From contig CASHTG010000018.1 in NCBI GenBank assembly GCA_949357655.1, positions 868,001 to 932,000 on the forward strand: a stretch of 64,000 nucleotides of DNA, written 5' to 3'. The notes beneath the pieces were generated by a model. It ran no database searches. It was not told where the DNA came from and saw only the letters and a list, made by a program, of their open reading frames with translations. This stretch comes from Parascedosporium putredinis. Taxonomy: Eukaryota > Ascomycota > Sordariomycetes > Microascales > Microascaceae. Of this stretch, positions 34,144 to 47,672 are shown piece by piece (position 1 is the stretch's first letter; each line of letters opens with the position of its first letter). A program made the position numbers and the translations under genes.

Positions 34144-35868
34144 TTATGCCTGGAGGGGCTTACCCATTCCACCGAGTGTGATGGTCTTGATGGTTTGGAA
34201 CTCCTCGATGCCATAAAGGGAACCCTCTCTTCCAAAGCCAGACTCTTTTACGCCCCCAAACGGAGAAACGGTATCAGAGATCAGACCAGTATTGACCCCA
34301 ATCATGCCAACTTCGAGATGCTCGGCGACTCGATAGATTCTTGCCGAATCTCTTGAGTATACATATCCGGCGAGGCCGACGTTGGTATCGTTGGCGAGCT
34401 TCATAACCTCAGCTTCCGACTTGAAAGGGAAGAGGCCAGCGACGGGGCCAAATGTCTCCTCAGAAGCAAGCGCCATCTCGGAGTTCATGCCCGTCAGCAC
34501 GGTCGGTTCGAAGAAATTGTCGCCGACATCCGGAAGAGGACTCCCGCCGACCGTCAGCTTGGCGCCCTTGTCCTGAGCATCTTTAACGTGCTCGCGGACC
34601 TTGTCCACGGCGCGACCGTGGATGAGAGGACCGTGGGTTATGCCGTCTGCGAAGCCGTTGCCCACCTTGAACTTTTCACCTGCTCGGTGAATTTTGCCGC
34701 AAACTCGTCGTAGATGCCACTCTGGACAAAAATCCGGTTGGCGCAAATACATGTCTGGCCAGACGAGCGGAACTTGGAAGCAATGGCGCCGGTGACGGCA
34801 AGATCCACATCAGCGTCATCGAAGACGATGAAGGGCGCGTTCCCACCAAGCTCAAAGGATAGCTTCTTCAAAGTTCCCGAAGCTTGTTTCATCAGAATCT
34901 TCCCGACATTGGTGGAACCCGTGAAGGAGAGCTTTTTGATGATGGGGGACGTAGCCATGGCCTCGCCAATAGCTGGGGTGTTATGATGGGATGTGACAAA
35001 GTTGACAACGCCCTTAGGAATCCCGGCGCGATGGGCGAGTTCAGCAAGGGCGAGGGCGGTGTACGGGGTTTCACCCGGGGTCTTGCACACAACAGTGCAG
35101 CCAGCAGCCAGCGCGGGGCCAATCTTGCGAGTTATCATCGCGGCTGGGAAGTTCCATCTATTCCACAGTTAGAATTTAGAGGTGGGATGTAGACATTGGC
35201 TTGACGTACGGCGTGATTAGTCCACAGACGCCAACGGGCTCTTTGATCGTAAATATCCGGTTTCCGGGGACGGTAGCCGGGATCGTCTCCCATATACTCG
35301 AGGCGCTTCTTCGCTAAACCACTCAAAGAAGCTGGCGGCATAGGTGACCTCGCCCTTGGCGTCGGCGAGGGCTTTCCATTCTCCCACGTAATCAAGGTCG
35401 TCAGGTCTTCGGTGTTTTCCATCATAAGATCGTACCATTTCCGGAGCAGCTTGGCTTTCTCGCGGCCGGTCTTGGTTTTGAAGTCTGGAAGAGCTGCTTC
35501 CGCTGCCCTGATGGCGGCCTCAGTATCTTCGATATCGCACTCGGGAGCAGTTCCTATCAACTCATCCGTCGCGGGATCTGGGATATACTAGTAAGCAGGC
35601 GCTCTAGACCGACAACGGACGAAGCGTAGGGAGATATCGGTGCTTGCCTCGAACTTCGAAAGTCTTGCCCGACTTCGCGCCCACCCATTCTCCGTTGACG
35701 TAAGTAACACCTTGCTTGAGCAAAGAAGCGTCCTTTAGCTATATGTGGGGGTTCGATGGAGCCTTGGTCAGCGATTCCGAGATGGGCAGCGAGGGAGATG
35801 ATGATGTTGAGAAAGAGGCCCGCGTGGCAGACAGCCCAGGCTCAGGCGGAACTCACCTTGGGAGCCAT
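34144..35868 (-). CDS. uga2: Succinate-semialdehyde dehydrogenase (NAD(P)+)
   Basis: Oxidises succinate semialdehyde to succinate in the GABA shunt. Inferred 495 aa, normal for the family. Visible motifs: ITPWNFP, the Glu-bearing FELGGNAPF, the catalytic Cys in SSGQTCICANR, and the C-terminal SPFGGVKESGFGREG. Exon 1 codes only MAPK (35857-35868). Introns: 35739-35856 (118 nt); 35578-35647 (70 nt), which begins GC rather than GT and fits an AG|GCAAGC donor; and 35158-35209 (52 nt). Single-base losses are inferred at T4 34673-34676, near C3 35289-35291, and G3 35369-35371 (+ strand). Restoring them gives a continuous frame. Other aldehyde dehydrogenases are less likely, because the GQTC and KESGFGREGS context fits the SSADH branch. 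Location (cytosolic or mitochondrial) is not evident, and no presequence is seen. Confidence 0.92.
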
Positions 35869-37504
35869 CCTGGAAGCAAATCGCACGAAACTGTACGACA
35901 CAGGTATGGGGAAAGGTCGAGCAATTAGACAAGCTCGCCTCATAGGCCTCGCGCCCAATAGGGCCTGCGGCACAGTCGCCTTTTGTAGCAACGCAACCAT
36001 GATGGGCTTGAAGCTAGGTTTGGGAAGGCCACGCGAGGTGAAGGGCATGCGCCAATGGGCGAGTGCTGCGTTTCTGTTATCTCATGCACGACGTAACGTG
36101 CTCTTGTGTGGTGTCACTGTCACCCAAGCGAAGGCTCTTACACTGACCAGCCTAGGCGGAGCCTGGAGGTTTAAACAGCGAGGAATCTGACCGCAACAGG
36201 GGCTAGGACACCCTAGAGATAACGGACTATTGCGATGCTTAGGCTCCGTGTTTTGGCTTTCTTGCCCTTTTCTTTTTGTTTGTTATTCCAATTTGGAGTG
36301 TGAAACTGATGAGGGAGGGAGATGGGAGCGAAAATGGATAGATTTCTGTGCAAAATTGCCCGAGGATCTGGTGGCTAGCTCAATGCCTTGAAGTTGTGGC
36401 TGGAGAGCGATGTTCAAATGTGACAATTTGGGAGATCAATAGATAATGACGTCCACTCCCCCAGCACTTGAGCTGGCTCTCAACGTTGCTGATGTCAAAT
36501 CAATGGTGGATTTTGGGTGGTTTCCAGGCGGGGTGTGGTGGGGTCTGCCGCTAGTAGCTACGGACACTGTCAAGATTGATGGCGGGGATGCGAAACCAGT
36601 TGGCTCGATCTAGGGAGCCTTCATGGGACTGGGTGGATTAGGCTTGGACTGGCCGGATTTTTAAAAACGCCTAATCGTCGATTGCCTTATTTGGTAGCCA
36701 CGGCTTTTCACCGATATAGAAGCAGGAATCAAATCACACGGCGAGGAAGGGCGAGGAGGAGTGAAGGCCGCCTGTGATGGTGACTTGCGAGAAATGTGCG
36801 CCGTGTTCGGCTTGAGTCTACCTCGGTATTTGCTAGCGCGTGCCAAGAAAGGATTCCGATTGAATTTAAGCAAGCAAGAGTCGCTCTTCAGCATTCCCCG
36901 ACCCGGCCTCAGTACCCCTATCACGCCGTTTCATCTTCAATTGGCGCCCGGGACCCCCGGCTCTACCCGGCCTCATCCCCGCGTCACCTCTCAGCTAATC
37001 TCCCGCATGGGTTATAGTTGCCCGTTCTCCAGGGACAGAGAGTGTCGAGGGCCTACTTTGATTGTTGATGGCCGTGGCTCTGCCAAAATCTGCGTGTCTC
37101 CACGTCTGAATCTAGTCCATTCATTCACTGTCACTCATTGCTTTCCGTTGAGGTGAAATATCGTTTCAGTTCTCAAAGTGTTACCAGAAGGTTTCAATAT
37201 CCTACAATCCCAAAAGCCATTGATCTTGGCAGCAGTAGTATCCCCCAAACCGAAACTCCATTTTGCACCAATGCGTCCCAGACCAGGTTCAAGAACGCGG
37301 CTTCCCGCCGTGTCCTCAATGGATGCAAGCTTGCACGATGCAATATCGTTGCAAGTTAACCCCATATACGGCCCGATATGGACGGATTAACAAAGGGAAA
37401 AAAATATAGGGAATAAACAGGAGAAAAGGCGTCCACACTTGCAACTAAAGCAAGGGATAAAAGAGGGGGCAAAATCGCCGTCTCGGGGCGGTAACATTGC
37501 TCGT
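35869..37504. other. Intergenic upstream of SSADH
   Basis: About 1.6 kb between the SSADH start and the 3' end of the four-helix protein gene. It contains short random-looking frames only and should include the SSADH promoter. Confidence 0.6.
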
Positions 37505-38448
37505 TCACGCATATGATGAAGGACCTCTGCGATCAAGAGTACGGAAGGCCATCGTCCTTGGGGTGTATGGAACGCCAGGCGTCATGGGTGACGCCATGCC
37601 CCTCATCTCAACGTTGTTGTTCTTTCCCTCGTTGGAATCATCTGCGTCTTCCTCTTCCTCTTCCTCTTTCGACTTGTTCAGTTCGTTTGGAAGCATCGAG
37701 TGGATAGCGAGTCCGAGATTAACGAGATAGAGGAACCTATAGTGCGCCTGATTAGTCCAGGTCCGGGCCAAACTCGATTTCTAGCCAAGGCGGGGAAAAG
37801 GGAAAGGGAAAGGGCTGAACAAGGCGCAACTTACAGCATGTATACGGTGACGGCAAGGGTGCCCTTTGCGATCATGCAAAGACGGACGGCGTTGTAGGGT
37901 CTGGCAATCTCGCAGCCCATCCGAATGTACCATGCTACTGGGCTTGGATACCGCGGATCGGCGAAGTCTGGACCAATCTGGCCGTAGACACTGGTTGTCC
38001 ACAGCGCAACGGCAGCGACGTTCACGACCACGGCGAGCAGGGGATACCAGACCCTCATGATGAAGGCGATGAGCTTGCTGAGAAGGAGAAAGAGCGCGAT
38101 GATGGATATGGCGACATTGAAGTCGGTGAGGCTAGTTGTTTGGGAGTCAAAGGTTAGACTATTTCTCGTGAAAATGAAGGGGCTCGTGGGGAAACGGGCT
38201 TACCTTTGGGACCAAACAAAAGGGATGGTGGGCAGCGGCCGATGGTTGGCGTAGGCATAGAGAATCATATTCGGGTTCGAGTTGAGTTTGTTATCGAAGC
38301 CGATCTGCCAGAATTTGCTGCGATAGAGGTCGGGCTGCTCGATTCCGAAGAGGACGAGGATTGGGATGAGGCCGATCAGCTCAAAGACCATCCCCCACCA
38401 CATGGGTCTTCGAAGCCTCCATTTCCTGTGAATGATGCGGTAGCCCAT
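37505..38448 (-). CDS. Four-helix fungal membrane protein of unknown function
   Basis: 257 aa from three exons with no frame break. Introns: 38132-38203 (72 nt) and 37737-37834 (98 nt). Hydrophobic helices lie in MVFELIGLIPILVLFGI, VAISIIALFLLLSKLIAFI, YPLLAVVVNVAAVALWTTSV and MIAKGTLAVTVYMLFLYLVN. The N-terminus is basic (RKWRLRR). The tail is cytoplasmic-looking, with a run of Glu/Asp after NKSK and Thr/Pro motifs (MTPGVPYTPRT) that could be phosphorylated. This layout resembles MARVEL-like fungal membrane proteins but I cannot name a family. The start is the ATG at 38448. The frame is open further upstream without ATG. Confidence 0.8.
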
Positions 38449-41400
38449 CTCAACGGTGGTGGTGTGAGGCGCAGGCCGTCGGACTTGAAGGGTCGGGATG
38501 TTGGTCGCTCTTTTGGTCGCGGGCGACTGGCTGGTCGTGAGCCTTATCGTAATTCTGCTGTTGGCGGCGAACCTCGCGAATGGAGGTGGCTGGCAAGTCG
38601 AGTTCAATGGCAGCTCATGGGATCACGTCTCCTTGAGCGAATCGCACCATAGCATTACAGATTGTCGCCCTTTGGTTCTTGCAGAGATCTGGGAACTGAA
38701 GAAGACTAAAGAAGTGAAAAAAACGGTTTGAGCAGGCGTGGTGTATTAAATGGGAGAAATCAATAATAGATCAGTTGCACACCCAAAGGACCTGGCGGCA
38801 GCCGTTTCTCACTCCAATACTACAGGCCCCTCACGTCCCGTATCGCATACCGCCCCTCCCTTGTCACACTTTCCATGGTCCTCTTTGTGCTGGTGGAGGG
38901 ACAGGGTGAGTTGGCGGAAGGGGAGGAAACCCTTTTCCCTGGCGCCTGTGCTCTGTACTTCTACAAGCAGGGTAAGCTGATGGGTGAGGAAGAAGGGAGG
39001 AAATGGGCGATGCGATGTGTGCATGCTGCGAATGCGGTGCATGCTGGTTGAGCTCTGGTCCAATGAGAGAGAGGGATGACAGGGGCTCTAAGCGCCCGGA
39101 GTTGTGAGCCACGGGTGATTGGCCACGATCTGGGTCGTGAGCAATGATGGTCTACGCCTGTGAGAAGAAAACGTCCAATCACAGGCGTTGTCGCTTGGAC
39201 CAATCTCCATGCTTGTCGTGCGTTGGGGATGCGATTTCGAGCCACGGGAAGTAGTCGCTCCATTGGCTGGTCTCTCGCCTGTCCTTGGGATTGGGCTGGT
39301 GACCTCGTAAGCGTCAATGGTAACGCTCAATAGGAAAACCAGCCTGCCTTTCCAGGACTCCCGGACTGTGCTAGCCTCTCCTGACATTTCGAGCTCTCCT
39401 CATCTTCAGATTCCACTATCTTCCACTTCGATGTTCCATTGATCCATGGGTATTCTCCAGACTAGCATTAGGCGTCTAATGATAAAAAAGTGCCCTGGAA
39501 GGACCCGAGCGCCCTTTCCGCTCATGCCTGTGCTCCTGCCATTGTTCCCACGGACCACTGTGTTAGTTGGCAGACCCTTCAATATTGTTACCACGTTGCT
39601 GCAGAAAGAGGAGAGGCACGCGGGTCTAGTGGACTCAAGCTACATTGATGCCCTTCTAATCAACTGATGGATGTGTCAGACTGTATTTTGGGGCAGTGAA
39701 TCAAATTGTTTCTGCTTCTGGCATCCCGACCCACGAGTGTGCATGCTCGTCATCTCCATCGAACAGGTCACACCCATCATGAGGATGGCTTCTTCAGTGT
39801 GTGCCGGGTCGTCGTCAAGGAGTGACTCGCTCCTCCGCGATTCCATGGCTCTTTCTTTCGGTGTGAGATGATTTCGGTTCTTTCGGTCTTTGCGCAATCG
39901 CACAGGCTTTCTCATCATCGAGTCTTAGTCTCTGCGAGATAAAAGAAGGGGAGGCGGGAAAAAGAAAATAAAACGGAACTGTTGCCGCTCGCACTTGTCT
40001 CGGTTCGATGAGGGATAGAAATGATCCGACTAATGGCGCCTACTGCACATTTGCTTCTCCCTGCATTGGAAGAGAAGCACGAGAGTGAGCAAGTGAGCAA
40101 ACCAGGATTGCATCGGTTTCCACTACAGCTCTGGTGATGGAATGGCGCCCCGCCGCCCCTCCACTTGGGCAAAGCTTTGATGCAATTGAATGGAATCCGG
40201 CCGGAAACCCCCTTTTATTACTTGCCTGTCGCCCAGATACCGAATGCCTCCCAGACCAGTCCCAGTCGGGGACCAGAAGAGATTTAAAATGTTGAAAGAG
40301 GAAGTGATCGTCATAAGCTGGTCTCAGCTGCCCCCAACTGTGCTCTGCTCGGGTCTTTCTCCCTCGCTCTCCGGTGCCCCCTTCATGAAACAAGGAAGCG
40401 CCACTCCTTCGCTCTCGGCTCTCAGGGCTGTCAGGGTCGCCGGCTGATCGGAAAGTTTGGTCAAAATCGAGAAGTTTGCATTTGCCCTCCAACTCTCTCC
40501 TGTTCGGGCTCAAGCCTGCATCAATGGGGAATGTGGGCACCTTGCGCAATCTTCACATCCAATTGATCCTTTCTTGTGATTGATTAACAGTCGTCCAGGA
40601 TCAATCAGTGCTCTTCGACTCAATACGTTCTGTGCCACGCAGAGCTCATTTTCTTCTTCTCCCTCTCCTTCTTTTACCAATATTAAAGTAGTGATCTACA
40701 GTTACGCTTGTTGAAGATATCTTCCAAGTAGGATCGTCGATTCATCGCACTCGTCACGATCCAGAACCTCTTCTCCTTTTCTCAGTTGTATTTGATTTTC
40801 CTTTCTTTTTATTTACCACATCCTTCTGGGGCTGAAGGAAGGCGGGAAATAGCTATGTCGGTTGACGCGAACCCGCTTTCGCGCACCGAACCTGCTTCGA
40901 AACAATCAGTTGATGCATTGCAACATTAGAACTACGATCTTGGGGGTCTTTGTTCGATTACTGGGTAGGACAAACGTCAGGCTCGGGTGAATCCACACAA
41001 GGCAAGGACGGCAGCAGAAGCAGGGCGTGCTGGTCCTAAAATACGTTTTAGGCAATCAATCTGAAGCTTTGGGGCTTCAGGTACCTCTTGCCTCTGGATG
41101 GACTGGCCCTTTCCCCTGCCCCACCCTCCACTTCTCCTCGGCACCTTCCCCACTAATGCCCTTGGCTCCTTGATGTTCTCGAGGTCTAGAACTGTGGTCT
41201 ATTGATCTGCGACTTCAAAGGGCCCGAGACCAAGTCGGCTAGGGGCATGACTCTCGAAAACTTCATGTCTGATCTCGTTCCTTTCGTGCTAGTGCCCTGA
41301 AAGTCCGTGTTCCCGTTTTTTGGGGGGTCTTTGAACGAAGTAACATGCCCTCCCTCCTGCCTCCGCCTCATCCTCGAGGGCCCCGACTGCTTGCCTAACT

Positions 41401-42069
41401 CCGGAGTACACGACGGCTTCTCCTTTGCCCTCTCCACTTTCAATCTCTTCTCCCATCATTCTCTCTCTCCATCTCTCCATCTTTCCTACTTACAAGACCC
41501 CCACCCTTGAGATCTATCCGCTCACGGTATCAATATTCTTTGACACGCCTTTTGATGAGCACAGCAGTGATCTCCCGGGCTCTTAAACCCCTGCAACCCC
41601 CTTGATTCAAGGATTGCAGACGCTTCATCTCTGCCGGCATTTAACACTAGCCACCCTTCGACCTGGCCGCGTCCCTTTTCGCCTCCAGCAACGCGATTTT
41701 TCCAATCACTCCCCTCCATTTACCACAAATTACCTACTCTCGCGATATCTATACTCTACCCGATCATATAAATCCGTGGGCACTATCTCGACTTTGGCAA
41801 TTTATTTCGCTTCGTTGTCACCAGCAGCTTCAACTATTTTTCTCCTCAACCACGAACCCGAGGCCCCTCCCCTGTTCGCCTCAGCCATTGCGGATCCTGC
41901 ACCCACAGCGAGAGAGAAGGTGGCGCACTGATGCACATATCTGCAGACGACTCGTCTCAATAACAAATCACCTGAAATGGTGGACGCGCAAAGTGATTTT
42001 TCGATGGCCCGTTATCCAAAGGCCAGGGTGGAGTAGAATATCGAAATAGTGGCCTTGCCCACACTCCGA
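38449..42069. promoter_or_regulatory. Long divergent upstream region of membrane-protein and histidine-kinase genes
   Basis: About 3.6 kb between two divergent starts. It is rich in C/T tracts (40650-40810, 41100-41500) and has no convincing gene. The last 500 bases before 42070 are pyrimidine-rich, with an in-frame TAG at 42034-42036 just upstream of the kinase start. A long leader for the kinase is likely; specific regulator sites were not identified. Confidence 0.45.
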
Positions 42070-45000
42070 ATGCCTCGGCGACCAGCACACGATCAGCGCA
42101 CATTCACGATGCCCCCGCCTACCCCGATTCCGCGAGGAACACTGTGAGCAACAGGCCGAAAAGGTTCGCGAGCCTAGGTCTAAATATTGGGGCCGACATC
42201 GCCGACCAGATTCTTCCCAACGAGTGGTCGCCGATAGTTTCGGCAAACGACCTGCCCAGCGATCTCCGAGAAGAATCCAGGGTACTCGAACAGCTATCCG
42301 CGATATCAAATAACTCGGAGGCCCCCTTTCGCCTCCCAGTCTGTTCAGATAGGAAGCGACAGTTTAACGATACGCTAGACACCAACTGCCGCCAATCCCC
42401 TCCGAAGAGGAGCCGTCGCGATATGGTCGATCTCTCCGTCGAAGTGGACGCTCTTACGCCTCCTCAACTTCCGTCGTCACCCTGGCCATGGGACCAGAGC
42501 TCTGCCCGTATAATACACCAATCCAGCAATACAGATACGCACTCGCAGTTGCCGACTAGAGACCCCACTATCTCATCACAAGATGGGAAGCCCAACCTTG
42601 CTGATGGCATCACTGCCGTGCGTCTACCCAAAGGTGTTCTTCCTACCAACAGTCAGGCCCAGGGGTATTTTGGCAGTTTCCGCTCCTTGGAGGACAGCCA
42701 GTTCGATCTCGCCCCGAATCGCGCGCTTCAAGATATCGGCATCGTTGAGCTGCTTGACAAGGACATCCGTCCCTGCTTTGTCGTAGACTTGACCTCATCT
42801 ACGCCAAAGGAGCCTAAGATGTCAGTCGTGTATGCGAATGAATCCCTTAGATCATACACCGTGATCCGTAATTTAGTCAATGCCTTCGATGCCAAGCTCA
42901 CCACCGATAGCGAAATATCGCGTTTCAAGGACTGGGTGCTGGGCCGAGGTAGCCTTCTGGGGTCACCTAACAACCATCACCCTCATGGCTACGCAGGGGT
43001 ACTATGGACCTTTGTGACGTTGCGCAATCGCTTCCGAGTCGTCAGCGGTAGCAACGCACCCTTGCCTACGGCATCTACACTTGGCCCACCTTCGCCTGAC
43101 GCCATGACCAACGGGCCGAGCGCAGTCTCATCTACCGACGGCGAACTTATGTCAGATGGGGGCGACGGGTCAGAAGACGCTTTATCGGGATCCGGGCTGG
43201 ATATGGCCGGCGCGTGTCACATTCCCGATGATGCCAAGTCAACCCAGGGACTCCATCTAGGGAACATTTCTCAGCCCTCTCCAAATAGAATCTCTTTCGA
43301 CTGGACGAGGGTTGCCCTGACAGATGATGTGTCGGAGCACATCAGGTTTGCTCGTTCCGTGGACTGGGCCTCAACCCCTCTGGGGCCCATCGACTCCTGG
43401 CCGCTCAACCTGAGGGTAATGGCTAACTTGATCATGGCGAGCCCCCACCCCGCAGCAATTTACTGGGGCCCTGAGAATGCCATCATCTATAACGAAGCGT
43501 ACATTGAAATCGCAGGTCAGAAGCACCCCCGACTTATGGGTCGAGCATGCGTGCATGCCTGGACGTCGACTTGGGATCAACTAGACCCTGTTTTCCGCGA
43601 AGCGCGGGAGTCCGGGCAAGCCATCATGAAGTACGACGATCACATTTTTGTGGATCGCCAAGGCTTTATTGAGGAAGTCTACTTTACTTGGTCTATGGTC
43701 CCTGTGCTTGATGATGAGGGAGAAGTCGTCGGCGTGTATAACCCGGCATTCGAAAACACCAGGCGACGGATAGGGGAGCGCCGCATGCTTACTTTAAGGA
43801 GAATAAGCGAGAGGATAGGCACGACGACTGATGTAGAAGGCTTCTGGACACGGGTTCTCAAAGGCCTCGAATCTAACGGCTACGATATTCCATTCGCCCT
43901 CATCTACTCTGCCAAGGAAGTCCCTAGTGGCGGATTGTCGTCGTCATCATCAATCTCGTCGTCGGCTGCCGATAGTCTCGACCCCAAACTGCCACAACTC
44001 ACCCTTGAAGGCTCCCTTGGTTTTCCTTCCGGACACCGCGCGGCGGCGAAACACATCGATCTAAGCGCTAGCGACGAAGGGTTTGCCCCGTACCTACGGA
44101 AGGCACTTGAGGCCGAAGAGTGCCCGATAATGCTTTCTTCCACGGAGGGAACCCTACCCTCAACTCTACTCGACGGGATCGAACCTCGCGGATTCGAAGA
44201 CCCCTGCCAGAGGGCCATAATACTTCGCCTCCGCGCCAGCCCCGCCGAGTCTGACGCCGTAGCCGCCCTCGTTGTCCTAGGACTCAACCCGCGGCGGCCA
44301 TACGATGATGATTTTCGCTTGTTTATCAATCTGCTCGGCCGCCAGTTGGAGACGTCTATTGCCTCTCTCACTCTTCTCGAGGAAGAGGTGCGGCGCGGCA
44401 AGACTGCAGCCTTAATTGCTGACCAGGTTAAGCAGAAGCTATCGAAACAGCTCATCCAACGTACACAAGAGGCTGTTGAAAGCGAATATAGGTTTACCCG
44501 CATGGCCGAGTTCGCCCCCGTCGGCATGTTCATCGCCGACCCTACGGGGTTCATCAACTACTGTAATGACATGTGGTGGGAAATATCGCGCCACCCGCGT
44601 ACCGGTAACGGCGTCAACGCCTGGATGGGAAGTGTGATGGAAGAGGACAGACCAACGGTTAGGAGAGTGTGGGCTAAGTTGACCGAGGAGAAGATCGCCG
44701 TCACGCACGAGTTCCGCTTCAGCCACACACGGCAGAACGCCGGCCAGGTGATGGAGACGTGGGTGCTCATGAGTGCCTACCCGGAGAAAGACGAGAATGG
44801 CCATGTCAAGTCCATTTTCGGCTGTCTCACCGACATTTCGACGCAAAAATGGGCCGAATACTCCCAGAAACAGCGCCGGGAGGAGGCAGTAGAGCTGAAG
44901 CGCCAGCAAGAGAACTTCATCGACATTACCAGTCACGAGATGAGGAATCCCTTGAGCGCGATACTTCAATGCGCAGACGAGGTGTTCAACAACATTGGTA

Positions 45001-46451
45001 ATTTCCGAGCGGGCAAGGGCGAATACGTCGACCTTAAGGCGCTGCTGGACTGTTGCGCGGATGCGGCGAATACAATCAGCTTCTGCGCGAGCCACCAAAA
45101 GCGCATCGTCGACGACATCCTGACTCTGTCCAAACTCGACTCCCAGCTTCTCATGGTCACTCCGGTATCGGTCCAACCGGTAGCAGTGGTGGAGAAGGTG
45201 CTGAAGATGTTCGAGACCGAACTTGCCAGCCGTGACATTCTCCTCGAGTTCCGCGTCGAGCAGCCGTACCGTGACCAGGGCATCGACTGGGTACGGATCG
45301 ATCCCTCCCGGCTGCGGCAAGTTGTCATCAATCTAATGACCAACGCCATCAAATTCACTCAGAGCCGCGAGCAGAGGGTCATTGTAGTGAGCCTCAGTGC
45401 GTCAAAACAAGTGGGCGAGGATGGATCGGACGTCACGTACTTCCCTAGCCAGCGAGAGAACGCTGCCATCACCAAGGACGAGGAGTGGGGCCACGGCGAA
45501 GAGGTTAATCTCCACTTCTCGGTGCAGGATACTGGCCCAGGCCTGACTGAGGACGAGATCAAGGTCCTCTTCCAGCGCTTCTCCCAGGCCTCTCCCCGCA
45601 CGCACGTGCAATATGGCGGGTCAGGGCTCGGCCTTTTCATCTCGCGCATGCTGACGGAGCTTCAGGGTGGGCAGATTGGCGTCATGTCTAAGAAGGGCAT
45701 GGGCAGCACCTTTACCTTTTACATAAAGAGTCGGAAGTCGGAGGATCCTGGTGATGATGGTGACGAAGAAGGCGGCAATATGCAGATCGCGGTCCCGACT
45801 TCCCAGCCCCTTCAGGTCCGGAATGGTCCGGGGTTAGCTGAGGATTCGCTTCGCATCATGGAGGTCCTCATCGTCGAAGACAACGTGGTCAACCAAAAGG
45901 TCCTGCAGAGGCAGCTGCGCAGCTTCCACTGCAATACCTTTGTGGCCAACCACGGCGGAGAGGCCCTTGAGAGAATAAAGAATTCTCGTTTCTGGAAGGG
46001 CAAGGAGCGTGACGGCGGTAACATCTCCGTCATCCTCATGGATCTCGAGATGCCCGTCATGGACGGTATGACGTGCACGCGACGCATCAGGGAACTACAA
46101 AGAGACGGTACCATCACGGCCCACATCCCCATCATCGCCGTGACGGCGTACGCGAGACCCCAGCAGATTGAAAGCGCAAAGTCGGCAGGCGTTGTAAGTA
46201 ACCTCCCCTTCCTCGGTGCCTCTTCAAGGCCTCTCTTGCCTCCCGTGGACCGCCCGTCCACCTAAGGGCTTCCGCCCCCAGGGGCCGACTTCGTCCCGTT
46301 TGGTCAACTACTAACCACCGATGTGCGATAATAGGACGACGTCATTTCCAAACCATTCCGCCTTCCCGAGTTGATACCCAAGATTCAGGAGCTCGCCGAG
46401 CGGTACGGCACGTTGCCGCCGCCCGTCAACCTAGCCGACGGCAGCGAGTAA
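42070..46451 (+). CDS. PAS-domain hybrid histidine kinase
   Basis: Fungal two-component sensor that would autophosphorylate on His and pass the phosphate to its own receiver, then to an Hpt protein (family knowledge). Inferred 1413 aa. It has a disordered N-terminus with a KRSRRD patch. A PAS-like domain (about 427-560) opens with VDWASTPLGPIDSWP. A GAF-like region lies at about 575-775 and a second PAS at about 806-927. The HisKA H-box is SHEMRNP (His about 956). The HATPase has NLMTNAIKF, DTGPG and GSGLGL. The receiver starts near 1263 with VEDN, Asp at about 1325 in LMDLEMPVMDG, and the Lys of SKPF in exon 2. No transmembrane helix is seen, so it is probably cytoplasmic. The intron is 46194-46334 (141 nt) inside the receiver, with stop at 46449-46451. 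One base is missing in the C5 run 42112-42116; restoring it connects the ATG at 42070 to the main frame. The input signal is unknown. Confidence 0.93.
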
Positions 46452-47672
46452 GCGTCGGCTAGTAAAACCCACTGTAACACCACGTCCTTTGCATTTTACA
46501 CCCCTTTACCCCTTTGCTTCTTGGCCTTGTCAGATTTCGCTGCGTTAGCTGCACTCTTCTGTCTTTTGTATAATTCAAGCCGATGTTACTTGCTCTTTTC
46601 TTCCCTTGGGTTTTTTTCTTCTTTGAGGATTGTCGCTTCATCTGTACATCTTTTTTTCTTCGTCACCTTTGCTACTAGCTGTCTTGGTTTCACAGTTCCT
46701 TTCCTTTGTTGTCAATTGTCTTGATGATACCAGTGGGACGGACACTCGCACATGACAGATGAGGGGGCTCGGTGGCGTTTGCCGAATGGCGGGGCCAATA
46801 TCTCAACGGCAGGTGGGACGGCCTCTTGTATGGCCCGGCCTGTTTTGGTTTTCTTTTCTTCAGGAAAGGTTTTCATTTCCCTTTTCTACAAGATGCAAGT
46901 TGGGTATGTCCGCTAGCAACCAAGCGAGATTCCTACATCACATATTGGTAAATCTCCTCGAAGAAAATAAACATTTCTGAGTATATGCTTCATAATACGT
47001 CTAGGACCCTTTCAGCTCCGCAACAGGTTTTGTATTAGTATAGAGTGAAGCTATCCAGCATTACCGGGGTAGGCCTTCAACCGAAAGGAGACGGAAAAGA
47101 AGAGGAAAGGAAACAACGAGAAAATAGCATCACTTCATGCATCCGCCTTTCAAGGAGAGTGTTTGAAAGTTTGCCTCCCGAGACTGTGAACGACAAAGAC
47201 TATCTCAGACCGTCTCTCGGTTACGTATTCCACCCATCGCCATAAGTAGACATATCAAGGCGCGCGCTCAGGGGTAAGAAGATGGCAACATGAAACATCC
47301 CAAAGAATAAAGCATCAAGACAAAGCATGAATAAGGAGAGTAGTGAAGGTAAAGAAGGATATATCAAGGATTGCGACAGTGGTATAACGATAGAAGGAAA
47401 CTACGGGAATGGTATTAAAACGGTGAGAGAGAAAACAAGGAAAGCCCAGCTTCAGAGCCTTGGAATGGCGACGACACGCCGTCAGCACACCATGTAATGG
47501 CACTAAAACCCAATATCGACGGGGTATCTTGAAATGCAGATCCGATTCCCGACCGTTTAAAAGCAAAACGTCTGTCTCGTAGGGCCGTGAGCGATGTCAC
47601 CAGCCCCTGTGTCTCCGGCCCAGCGGGATTTCTCCTCAGCGACCAACGACCACATCACTACCGGCCAGGCAT
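46452..47672. other. Intergenic between convergent kinase and Meu6-like genes
   Basis: About 1.2 kb. It is T-rich after the kinase (46590-46700), as expected for a 3' UTR, then A-rich. No gene recognised. Confidence 0.65.
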
